Source: Staphylococcus argenteus (lineage in GTDB: Bacteria > Bacillota > Bacilli > Staphylococcales > Staphylococcaceae). From it: a stretch of 64,000 nt of DNA. The stretch's first letter is position 1, and every line of letters starts with the position of its first letter. The notes beneath the pieces are model-generated. The model saw nothing but the letters and a program-made list of their open reading frames with translations, had not been told where the DNA came from and searched no databases. This document shows positions 57,039-64,000 of the stretch, piece by piece. Location of the stretch: contig NC_016941.1 of assembly GCF_000236925.1 (NCBI RefSeq), forward strand, positions 930,001 to 994,000, written 5' to 3'. Both the position numbers and the translations under genes were made by a program.

Positions 57039-58520
57039 ATGAAAAAAGTATTTATGATGGTGCATGAGTTAGATGTCAACAAAGGCGGTATGACCTCTTC
57101 GATGTTCAATAGAAGTAAAGAGTTTTATGATGCGGACATTCCTGCTGATATAGTTACTTTCGATTATAAAGGCAACTATGATGACATTATAAAAACATTG
57201 AAAAAACAAGGGAAAATGGATCGAAGAACAAAAATGTATAATGTATTTGAATATTTTAAGCAAATATCGAATAACAAACATTTTAAGTCAAATAAATTGT
57301 TATATAAACATATTTCAGAAAGATTGAAAAATACGATTGAAATTGAAGAGAGTAAAGGCATTTCAAGATTTTTTGATATGACGACAGGAACATATATTGC
57401 CTACATAAGAAAAAGTAAATCTGAAAAAGTGATTGATTTCTTTAAAGATAATAAACGAATAGAACGATTTAGTTTTATAGGTAATAAAGTGCATATGAAG
57501 GAAACATTTAATGTAGATAATAAGGTTTGTTATCAAGTGTTTTACGATGAAAAGGGATACCCATATATTTCTAGAAATATTAACGCTAATAATGGCGCTG
57601 TAGGTAAAACTTATGTGTTAGTTAATAAAAAAGAATTTAAAAACAATCTAGCACTATGTGTTTACTATTTAGAAAAACTAATAAAAGACACTAAAGATAG
57701 TATTATGATTTGTGATGGACCAGGTAGTTTTCCAAAAATGTTTAATACAAAGCATAAAAACGCTCAGAAATATGGTGTTATTCATGTTAATCATCATGAA
57801 AACTTCGATAATACTGGTGCATTTAAAAAAAGTGAAAAATATATTATTGAAAATGCGGATAAAATTAATGGTGTAATTGTATTAACAGAGGCACAACGAT
57901 TGGATATTCTTAAGCAATTTGATGTAGAAAATATTTTCACTATTAGCAATTTTGTTAAAATACATAATGCTCCAAAACATTTTCAGACCGAAAAAATCGT
58001 TGGTCATATTTCTAGAATGGTACCAACGAAACGAATTGATTTACTTATTGAAGTAGCTGAGTTAGTCGTAAAAAAAGATAATGGTGTTAAATTTTATATA
58101 TATGGGGAAGGATCTGTCAAAGATAAAATAGCTAAAATGATTGTAGACAAAAATTTAGAAAACAATGTTTTCCTTAAAGGCTATACAACGACTCCGCAAA
58201 AATGCTTGGAAGATTTTAAATTAGTCGTTTCTACATCTCAATATGAAGGCCAAGGTTTAAGTATGATAGAAGCAATGATTTCTAAAAGGCCTGTTATTGC
58301 ATTTGATATAAAATATGGTCCTAGTGATTTTATAGGAAACAATGTAAATGGATACTTGATTGAAAACCATAATATCAATGACATGGCCGATAAAATTTTA
58401 AAACTTGTCAATGACGATGCGTTAGCAGCAGAATTTGGAACGAAGGCTAGAGCGTCTATCATTGAAAAATATTCAACAGAAACTATATTAGAAAAGTGGT
58501 TAAACCTTTTCAATCGCTAA
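57039..58520 (+). CDS. tarM: Wall teichoic acid alpha-GlcNAc transferase TarM
   Basis: TarM adds alpha-N-acetylglucosamine to ribitol phosphate units of wall teichoic acid, which affects phage adsorption and immune recognition. The 493-residue GT4 enzyme has an inserted DUF1975 beta domain (about 80-210) used for trimer formation, and the catalytic EX7E pair at Glu403 and Glu411 (YEGQGLSMIEA). Starting at 57039 gives exactly the published numbering of these residues; an ATG three bases upstream is also possible. Several residues differ from common S. aureus TarM as I recall it. Confidence 0.93.
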   Translation: MKKVFMMVHELDVNKGGMTSSMFNRSKEFYDADIPADIVTFDYKGNYDDIIKTLKKQGKMDRRTKMYNVFEYFKQISNNKHFKSNKLLYKHISERLKNTIEIEESKGISRFFDMTTGTYIAYIRKSKSEKVIDFFKDNKRIERFSFIGNKVHMKETFNVDNKVCYQVFYDEKGYPYISRNINANNGAVGKTYVLVNKKEFKNNLALCVYYLEKLIKDTKDSIMICDGPGSFPKMFNTKHKNAQKYGVIHVNHHENFDNTGAFKKSEKYIIENADKINGVIVLTEAQRLDILKQFDVENIFTISNFVKIHNAPKHFQTEKIVGHISRMVPTKRIDLLIEVAELVVKKDNGVKFYIYGEGSVKDKIAKMIVDKNLENNVFLKGYTTTPQKCLEDFKLVVSTSQYEGQGLSMIEAMISKRPVIAFDIKYGPSDFIGNNVNGYLIENHNINDMADKILKLVNDDALAAEFGTKARASIIEKYSTETILEKWLNLFNR

Positions 58521-58548
58521 ATGAAAAAAGTTTGAGAGATAAAATAAT

Positions 58549-58590
58549 GAAATGCTCCCTTCAAAATAGAAATTGAAGAGAGCATTTCAC
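58549..58590 (+). terminator. Hairpin after tarM
   Basis: GAAATGCTCCCTTCAA and TTGAAGAGAGCATTTC form a 16-base stem with one mismatch and an eight-base loop. No T run follows, so it may end the transcript poorly or only stabilise it. Confidence 0.6.
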
Positions 58591-58674
58591 ATGTTCAAGC
58601 CACAACAAAGTTAAATTGACAGCAATAGACAGAATAAAAACACACATGCAACAAACTTATTAAAAATAAAGTCA

Positions 58675-58826
58675 GGGGCCCCAACATAGAGAAATTGGGT
58701 TCCAATTTCAACAAGCAATGCAAGTTGGGGTGGGGCCCCAACACAGAGAAATTGGGTTCCAATTTCAACAGGCAATGCGAGTTGGGGTGGGCCCCAACAA
58801 AGAGAATTTCAAAAAGAAATTCAACA
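58675..58826. repeat. STAR element (S. aureus repeat)
   Basis: GGGGCCCCAACA recurs at 58675 and 58732 with a GGGCCCCAACA at 58789, in units of 57 and 56-57 bases. Each unit also holds GAGAAATTGGGTTCCAAT and a GCAAGTTGGGGTGGG-like end. On the minus strand this gives TGTTGGGGCCCC, the STAR signature. The third unit is degenerate. STAR repeats are dispersed and vary in copy number; function unknown. Confidence 0.85.
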
Positions 58827-58846
58827 AATTTAGCGAATTAATCACA

Positions 58847-58873
58847 CAAAAAAAGAGAGGATAAGCCTCTCAT
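58847..58873 (-). terminator. Terminator of the DoxX gene
   Basis: On the minus strand GAGAGG and CCTCTC enclose a five-base loop, followed by seven T residues, directly beyond the stop at 58881. Confidence 0.85.
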
Positions 58874-58880
58874 ATAGTCT

Positions 58881-59237
58881 TTAATAAAACTGTAACCATT
58901 TCTTCCAACTATAACTACTGATACAAGCTAAGTTCATTACGATATGTATGATTTCGAATTCATAACCACTTACATATCCTCTTGTAAGTTTAAGTGTGAA
59001 GATTGAGCCTAACATAACACAAATATAAAATACATTAACATAAGGCGTTAAAAAGCCGATAATAAGTGCTAAACCTCCAACAACTTCACCAATTGACATT
59101 AATACTGCAATGGCAGGTGGTAAACCTAATGAACCTAAGAAATGAATTGTTCCATCTAAATCTACAAATTTCAAAGTTCCGTGTACTAAGAATGATGTTG
59201 CTAACATCCATCTAATTAAAAGCATTCCTAATTTCAT
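58881..59237 (-). CDS. DoxX family membrane protein
   Basis: A 118-residue protein with four membrane helices, at about residues 5-22, 40-60, 66-85 and 93-112. The DoxX pattern is visible in LIRWMLATSFLVHGTLKF and in IGEVVGGLALIIGFLTP. The family includes thiosulfate:quinone oxidoreductase subunits and redox-linked proteins of oxidative-stress response; the exact role here is unknown. GGAGGTG precedes the ATG. Confidence 0.82.
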   Translation of the reverse strand: MKLGMLLIRWMLATSFLVHGTLKFVDLDGTIHFLGSLGLPPAIAVLMSIGEVVGGLALIIGFLTPYVNVFYICVMLGSIFTLKLTRGYVSGYEFEIIHIVMNLACISSYSWKKWLQFY

Positions 59238-59700
59238 ATTTTCACCTCCAATTTTATTTTGTACTTAAAACATAGTCAAAATTATATTTGTAAACAACTC
59301 GAAAGTAAAGATTTTTTATAAAAATAATTATTAAATATTTATTAAATCTTCTTTTGTGTAGAGCAATTGTTGTAAAAAGGTGTTTAAGTAAGCAATGACT
59401 TTTTGTGCTTATAAATAAAAATTTATACATTATAGTCAGAACTTTAAAACTTAAACAATTTAACAATGAGAATGAACGACAGATTACAACAACACTTAAT
59501 ATTATCAACAACATTAAAAATTGATACATATTTAAATCATATCAACTATTTTTATATAGAATTAAGTGCAATGCAGTTATATAGAAGAATTAATTATAAT
59601 GTTTTATAAGTAAAAATGATTACCATTTCATTAACTTATTTTTGTATTGAATGATAAAATTTATATATAGCGCGCTATATAATATGGTGGAGGTTAATGT
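59238..59700. promoter_or_regulatory. Regulatory region with Fur-like box and 18-bp palindrome
   Basis: The 463 bases hold no credible gene. At 59612-59630 AAAAATGATTACCATTTCA matches the Fur consensus at 12 of 19 positions. At 59664-59681 TATATAGCGCGCTATATA is a perfect 18-bp palindrome that overlaps a TATAAT (59678-59683) just before the ribosome-binding site of the iron-type binding protein. Its GCGCGC core is unusual in this AT-rich DNA and suggests an operator, though the regulator is unknown. Confidence 0.5.
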
Positions 59701-60660
59701 GTGAGTAAGAAAGTTATTAGATTGATAGTTACTTTAATTGTTATAGTAATCATTGCTGCAGGATGCGGGAAAGATACAGATAAAAATGAAAAGGAAATGT
59801 TAACAATTAAAGATGCATTGGGGACAGAAAAAATTACGAAAAATCCTAAACGTATTGTCGTGTTAGAGTATAGTTTTGCAGATTATTTAGCTTCATTAAA
59901 TGTAAAACCAGTGGGCATTGCCGATGATGGGAATGCTAAAAATATTACTAAAACAGTTCGAGATAAAATTGGAAAATATGAATCAGTTGGCTCTAGACCA
60001 CAACCAAACCTGGAAATTATAAGCAAATTGAAGCCTGATTTAATCATTGCAGATGTTAGTAGACACAAAAAAATCAAGTCAGAATTAAATAAAATAGCAC
60101 CGACAATTATGTTAGTTAGTGGTACTGGTGATTACAATGAAAATATAGATTCATTTAAAACGGTAGCAAAGGCAATAGGTAAAGAAAAAGAGGGCGAAAA
60201 AAGACTTGAAAAGCATGAAGAAATTTTGGCGGCAGTAAGAAAGAAAATCGAACATAGTTCATTGAAATCTGCTTTTGCCTTTGGTATTTCAAACACTGGG
60301 ATGTTTATAAACAATGAAGATACATTTATGGGGCAATTTTTAATTAAAATGGGTATTAAACCTGAAGTTACGAAAGATAAAACTGCTCATATAGGTGAGC
60401 GTAAAGGTGGTCCATACATCTTTTTAAATAATGAAGAACTAGCAAATTTAAATCCTAAAGTTATGATACTTGCAACTAATGGTAAAACTGATAAAAATCG
60501 ATCTAAATTTATTGAACCTAGTGTGTGGAATTCGTTACAAGCAGTTAAAGATCATAAAGTTTATGATGTGGATAGAAACAAGTGGATGCAATCAAGAGGG
60601 ATTATTGCGAGTGAAAGTATGGCAGATGATTTAGAAAAAATCGTTGATAAAATAAAATAG
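59701..60660 (+). CDS. Iron-siderophore/citrate-type binding lipoprotein
   Basis: A 319-residue class III (FecB/FepB-like) solute-binding protein. The lipoprotein signal ends in AAGC with lipidated Cys22. The two-lobe fold is visible: PKRIVVLEYSFADYLASLNVKPVGIADD in the first lobe and ESMADDLEKIVDKI at the C-terminus, joined by a long helix. It starts with GTG at 59701 after GGAGG. No permease or ATPase gene lies beside it, so it must use one encoded elsewhere. Ligand unknown. Confidence 0.88.
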   Translation: MSKKVIRLIVTLIVIVIIAAGCGKDTDKNEKEMLTIKDALGTEKITKNPKRIVVLEYSFADYLASLNVKPVGIADDGNAKNITKTVRDKIGKYESVGSRPQPNLEIISKLKPDLIIADVSRHKKIKSELNKIAPTIMLVSGTGDYNENIDSFKTVAKAIGKEKEGEKRLEKHEEILAAVRKKIEHSSLKSAFAFGISNTGMFINNEDTFMGQFLIKMGIKPEVTKDKTAHIGERKGGPYIFLNNEELANLNPKVMILATNGKTDKNRSKFIEPSVWNSLQAVKDHKVYDVDRNKWMQSRGIIASESMADDLEKIVDKIK

Positions 60661-60668
60661 AAAATTAT

Positions 60669-60713
60669 AAAAACATAGTGTCGCTAAAATAACAAGCGAC
60701 ACTATGTTTTATT
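60669..60713. terminator. Terminator after the binding lipoprotein gene
   Basis: AAACATAGTGTCGCT and AGCGACACTATGTTT form a perfect 15-bp stem with a loop of about ten bases and A/T runs on both sides, so it probably serves the converging small gene too. Confidence 0.9.
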
Positions 60714-60825
60714 TATGTTGATTATCTGAAGAATGTGATGATTTACCTGACAATTTTTGTCGAATAAATTTAATGACATATCCAATTAGAATTGCTTTTG
60801 CAATTTTTTTGATGAATTGACGCAT
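60709..60825 (-). CDS. 38-residue basic amphipathic small protein
   Basis: The frame begins MRQFIKKIAKAILIGYVIKF and has a charged tail of Ser, Asp and Lys. GAGGT lies nine bases before the ATG at 60825. It has one amphipathic or membrane helix with many lysines. It resembles phenol-soluble-modulin-like peptides in layout but not clearly in sequence. It overlaps the terminator stem by a few bases. I do not recognise it. Confidence 0.5.
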   Translation of the reverse strand: MRQFIKKIAKAILIGYVIKFIRQKLSGKSSHSSDNQHK

Positions 60826-60905
60826 AGTTCAATACCTCATTTCCCTTAATGTTTATTTCTATATACCCATTTATAAATCATTTTTAAACCAATTATCTTA
60901 ATAAG

Positions 60906-61118
60906 TTATTTTGGGAAAACAATATAGCCATCTTTATCAGCCTTTTTAGTAAAAATAATAATAATGGCGTGAATGATTGATATAATTGTAGGAATTCCTG
61001 TCCAGAAAAATAATAAATGTAACAAACCTTGACCAAATTTGTCAGCATAGAATTTATGAATCCCTAAACCTCCAAGAAATAACGCAACTATAACATAAAT
61101 AGCTTTATTAACTTTCAT
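60906..61118 (-). CDS. TM2 domain membrane protein
   Basis: A 70-residue protein with two membrane helices linked by the TM2 signature: GGLGIHKFYADKFGQGLLHLL, of which GIHKFY is the core. I used the ATG at 61118 because GGAGG lies seven bases before it; an upstream in-frame extension is not family-like. TM2 proteins are widespread, with unknown function in bacteria. Confidence 0.85.
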   Translation of the reverse strand: MKVNKAIYVIVALFLGGLGIHKFYADKFGQGLLHLLFFWTGIPTIISIIHAIIIIFTKKADKDGYIVFPK

Positions 61119-61276
61119 ACGCAAATCCTCCTTATTTATTATTTTACTTAATCTCACTTTAAAAACCAATCTTTCTATCATTGGGCAATTCAAAATTTCT
61201 GGAATTATAAGTATATCTTTTTTAAATAAGCTGTAATTTCTATATAATAAATATTAATAACATTTAAAGGGATGAT

Positions 61277-61835
61277 ATGAAAATGATTCGGCAAGCACGT
61301 CCAGGAGACCGATTTGAAATTGCAAAATTAGTTTATATGGTTTGGGAAGATATGGAATTGGATATGGTAAAAGCAGTGCCCAAAGATAAAATATTAACTG
61401 CAATAGAAAAAAAGCTGTGTTGATGTAAGATATCGTACATATTATGAGCATATATATGTTTATGAAGTTGATGGCAAAATAGCTGGTTGTATCATTAGTT
61501 ATAATGGTAAATATGAATTGGAATATGAAAAAACATGGGAGCAGCTTAATTTACCTGAAGAGTTTCAACAATATGGGACACCACTACCTGTAAAAGAAGC
61601 AAAAGATGATGAATGTTATATTGAAACAATTGCAACATTTGAGAATTATAGAGGAAGAGGTATAGCTACGAAATTATTAACAAATCTACTTGAGTCAAAC
61701 ACAAATGTGAAATGGAGTTTGAACTGTGATGTTAATAATGAGGCAGCATTAAAATTATATAAAAAAGTAGGGTTTACATCTGATGGATATATAGAGCTTT
61801 ACAAACATAAGTACCATCATTTAATTGTTAAATAA
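61277..61835 (+). pseudogene. GNAT acetyltransferase, frameshifted in a poly-A run
   Basis: The ATG at 61277 opens MKMIRQARPGDRFEIAKLV and stops at 61421-61423 after 48 codons. The frame continues in the +1 frame through YYEHIYVYEVDGKIAG and the acetyl-CoA motif TFENYRGRGIATKLLTNLL to 61835. The shift maps to a run of seven A at 61407-61413; six would restore about a 185-residue GNAT enzyme. It could be a true inactivation, slippage-based variation or a sequencing error. Confidence 0.8.
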
Positions 61836-61837
61836 AA

Positions 61838-61873
61838 AAATCGACATATCGAATTTAAAATCGATATGTCGCG
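61838..61873 (-). terminator. Terminator of menA
   Basis: CGACATATCGA and TCGATATGTCG form a perfect 11-bp stem with an eight-base loop; on the minus strand a run of seven T follows. Confidence 0.88.
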
Positions 61874-61886
61874 TAAAATCTTTCAT

Positions 61887-62825
61887 TTAAATTCCAGCAA
61901 ATATAGCACTAATATATATTCCTAATGCATATAGCACGCCAAAAAATGTGTTTGTTTTACCGGCAGCAGCCATTGCAGGCATCATTGTTGCTGGTGTATC
62001 ATTCTTCTTGAAACGTCTGATAACCTTTACAGGCATTGGGAATGATAATAACGCAAGTAAGTAAAATAGTGAGCCTCCAGGCTTAACAATAATAGTTAGA
62101 ACTATAAAAGCATAAGCGATAAAATACATAATTGCCATAAAGGCTAAAGATGCTTTTTTACCTAGTAATATTGGTAAAGTTTTACGACCGCTGGCTTTAT
62201 CTTTAACACGGTCACGAATATTGTTAGCCATATTGATTAAACCGATTGTTATAACAATTGGAATACTTAACCAAATAGCATAATTTTGGATATTACCAGT
62301 TTGAATAAAGAATGCAATAACAATTATAAACATACCCATAAATACGCCTGAGAATAGCTCACCAAAAGGCGTCCAAGAAATTGGGAAAGGTCCACCTGTA
62401 TATAGGTAACCAACTGCCATACATACTAATCCAACAGGTAACAACCAAAACGAAGTGTTAACAGCTAAAAAGATTCCTAATAAAGCTGCAACGATATAAA
62501 ATGCAATGGCTAGGCGTAATACAAGTTGTGGGCTCATTCCATTACGTACTATTGCACCACCAATGCCTACGGATTCATGATCATCAAGGCCCTTTTTATA
62601 ATCATAATATTCGTTAAACATATTTGTTGCAGCTTGAATAAGTAAGCATGCAAGTAACATGGCAACAAACAAAGTAATTTTGATATGATCTTCGCTACCA
62701 AGAAAATATATTTTAGATGCTGCGGTACCAACAAGAACGGGTACGACTGAAGCAGTTAATGTATGAGGACGCATTAAATGCCAATATTTCTTAACTGTAG
62801 AATATTGCTGATATTGATTACTCAT
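61887..62825 (-). CDS. menA: 1,4-dihydroxy-2-naphthoate prenyltransferase MenA
   Basis: Joins the polyprenyl chain to dihydroxynaphthoate, the membrane step of menaquinone synthesis. The 312-residue UbiA-family protein has about nine helices and both aspartate motifs, NEYYDYKKGLDDHES near residue 71 and NNIRDRVKDKASGRKT near 198. I used the ATG at 62825 (MSNQYQQ); an upstream TTG is possible. It is divergent from menF, which makes an earlier intermediate of the same pathway. Confidence 0.94.
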   Translation of the reverse strand: MSNQYQQYSTVKKYWHLMRPHTLTASVVPVLVGTAASKIYFLGSEDHIKITLFVAMLLACLLIQAATNMFNEYYDYKKGLDDHESVGIGGAIVRNGMSPQLVLRLAIAFYIVAALLGIFLAVNTSFWLLPVGLVCMAVGYLYTGGPFPISWTPFGELFSGVFMGMFIIVIAFFIQTGNIQNYAIWLSIPIVITIGLINMANNIRDRVKDKASGRKTLPILLGKKASLAFMAIMYFIAYAFIVLTIIVKPGGSLFYLLALLSFPMPVKVIRRFKKNDTPATMMPAMAAAGKTNTFFGVLYALGIYISAIFAGI

Positions 62826-63006
62826 TGAATACAAAACCTCTTTAAATCATATTTTTTATAACAAAGATATTTTAATAGAAAGTAGCACAAAGGTCAATTG
62901 ACGTGAAAAATTGCAAGATAAGTTTAAGCAATTCTTGTAACACAATTATCCAAAAATGATACAATATAATAATGAGTGAAAAAAGACGAAGAAAGAAGTG
63001 AAATGG

Positions 63007-64000
63007 ATGGCTACGGGCGTAACAGAGGACGATATTGTCAAAGAGATATATGACAGCTCTAAGGAATGGGTTTCAGTTGAAGTGAAATTATCACAGTCGC
63101 TAGACCCGAGCACATTATTTCATCTCACTGACAATGAGGCAGGAGATCGCTTTTATATGCGTTTGAATGATAATCAAACGTCATATTTTGGTTATAAAGC
63201 AATTCAATTATTTAAAAATAATTTTAAAAATAAACAATCTATTTTTAGAGAATGGGAAAAATTAAAGCACGAAATTGCATTTATTCATCCACAATCGGGA
63301 AGACATCATCTTCGAATTGTTGGAGGATTTCAATTTTCAAGTCATAAGTCTGATGATGAATGGCGTGAATTTGGATTAAATCATTTCGTTTTACCAGAAG
63401 TACTCATTACTACAGAGGACGAGGGTACATTTTTAACATATACAGTACAACGTGAAAATTTTGACATGGATTCATTCAAAGCGTTAGTTGAATTTTTTAA
63501 TAATGCAATTGAAATAGATGTCGAAGATCAAAATGGGGAAATTATTCGTAACGAAGATATTTATAAAGATGACTGGCGTCAACTTGTTGAAGAAGCAATT
63601 GAGTCTATTAATAAAGAAGAAAAAATTGTGCTTGCTCGTAGACGATTAATTAAGTTTGATAAAGATATTAGTATTCCGTATATATTAAAACAGGCTTTTT
63701 CTAAAGAAAAAAATAGTTATATATTTTTATTAGAATCACAAGATTCAATTTTCTTTTCACAAACACCAGAACAATTGCTTAAAGTTAATAATCGAATTTT
63801 ATCGACAAAAGCAGTTGCAGGTACAATTAAACGATCACATAACGAAGAAGAAGATAAAAAACATGTTGAAGCCTTTTTAAAAGATAATAAAAACTTAGTA
63901 GAACATCGATTTGTTGTAGAGAGCATCTTACATGATATTGAACCATATATCACAGAATTAGATTATGATAAGACACCTAAAATTCTTAAAAATGATCACT
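63007..64000 (+). CDS. menF: Isochorismate synthase MenF, partial (5' part)
   Basis: Converts chorismate to isochorismate, the first committed step to menaquinone. The frame from ATG at 63007 (MATGVTEDDIVKEIYD) is open to the window edge, giving 331 residues. The chorismate-binding domain start is visible in VLARRRLIKFD, SYIFLLESQDSIFFSQTPEQLL and TKAVAGTIKRS. The C-terminal catalytic region lies outside. AAGAAGTG lies before the start; an ATG four bases upstream is out of frame. Confidence 0.92.
   Translation, partial: MATGVTEDDIVKEIYDSSKEWVSVEVKLSQSLDPSTLFHLTDNEAGDRFYMRLNDNQTSYFGYKAIQLFKNNFKNKQSIFREWEKLKHEIAFIHPQSGRHHLRIVGGFQFSSHKSDDEWREFGLNHFVLPEVLITTEDEGTFLTYTVQRENFDMDSFKALVEFFNNAIEIDVEDQNGEIIRNEDIYKDDWRQLVEEAIESINKEEKIVLARRRLIKFDKDISIPYILKQAFSKEKNSYIFLLESQDSIFFSQTPEQLLKVNNRILSTKAVAGTIKRSHNEEEDKKHVEAFLKDNKNLVEHRFVVESILHDIEPYITELDYDKTPKILKNDH

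Noticed and set aside
59254..59529. Minus-strand 91-codon frame in the gap before the binding lipoprotein
   Set aside because: It has a hydrophobic start but no ribosome-binding site, and the remainder has no domain or pattern; the region looks like AT-rich promoter DNA.
51809..62000. Prophage or pathogenicity island
   Set aside because: No integrase, phage structural gene, insertion sequence or flanking direct repeat was found, although the gene content looks accessory.

Overview
This window is chromosomal core-genome DNA from a low-GC Firmicute and reads as the Staphylococcus aureus complex. The gene order fabH-fabF, two oligopeptide permeases, trpS, spxA, mecA, coiA, pepF, RsaE, yjbH, relQ, fabI, ltaA-ugtP, murE, prfC, comK, lplA, tarM, menA-menF is the S. 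aureus order as I remember it. From memory, several proteins (TarM, UgtP, the HtrA-like protease N-terminus) differ from the common S. aureus versions, so a sister species such as S. argenteus or a divergent lineage is possible; this is inference without alignment. I see no prophage, insertion sequence, CRISPR array or integrase.

Layout. 1-3.4 kb: tail of a MAP-domain surface protein, a small membrane protein, the FapR-controlled fabH-fabF pair and a DUF3899 protein. 3.6-15.2 kb: opp3 (BCDFA) and opp4 (ADFBC). 15.2-22.8 kb: trpS and a redox/proteolysis block with spxA, mecA, coiA, pepF, the sRNA RsaE, yjbH and a truncated haemoglobin. 22.9-29.6 kb: a CYTH protein, then a close-packed run UPF0738-relQ-nadK-pseudouridine synthase-mgtE-cpaA. 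29.8-35.4 kb: fabI, an AI-2E-family membrane protein, alsT, an esterase and yjcG. 35.5-37.9 kb: ltaA and ugtP for the lipoteichoic acid anchor. 38.3-48.3 kb: murE, an unknown small gene, prfC, a manganese riboswitch with its TerC exporter, an HtrA-like membrane protease, a Ktr/Trk potassium channel subunit and a 5'-nucleotidase-like protein. 48.4-51.8 kb: tRNA-Asn and tRNA-Ser, comK, an IDEAL-domain protein, lplA, a DUF2187 protein and a CPBP-like membrane protein.

The accessory-looking part is 51.9-61.9 kb. It holds a SprG/SprF-type toxin-antitoxin locus with a second, 5'-truncated copy; a four-gene lactococcin-972-type bacteriocin operon whose promoter spacer carries a near-perfect CodY box; tarM with an unknown partner gene; a STAR repeat; a DoxX protein; an orphan iron-type binding lipoprotein behind a Fur-like site and an 18-bp palindrome; tiny membrane proteins; and an acetyltransferase gene broken by one extra A in a homopolymer. 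The window ends in divergent menA and menF, with menF cut by the edge.

Functional themes. Nutrient status links opp3, alsT and the bacteriocin operon, all of which carry CodY-like boxes. Spx, MecA and YjbH belong to the Clp proteolysis network, with YjbH the adaptor that delivers Spx to ClpXP. FabH, FabF and FabI elongate fatty acids; UgtP, LtaA, MurE and TarM build the envelope and wall teichoic acid decoration; CpaA, the Ktr subunit, MgtE and the TerC protein handle ions; MenA and MenF make menaquinone.
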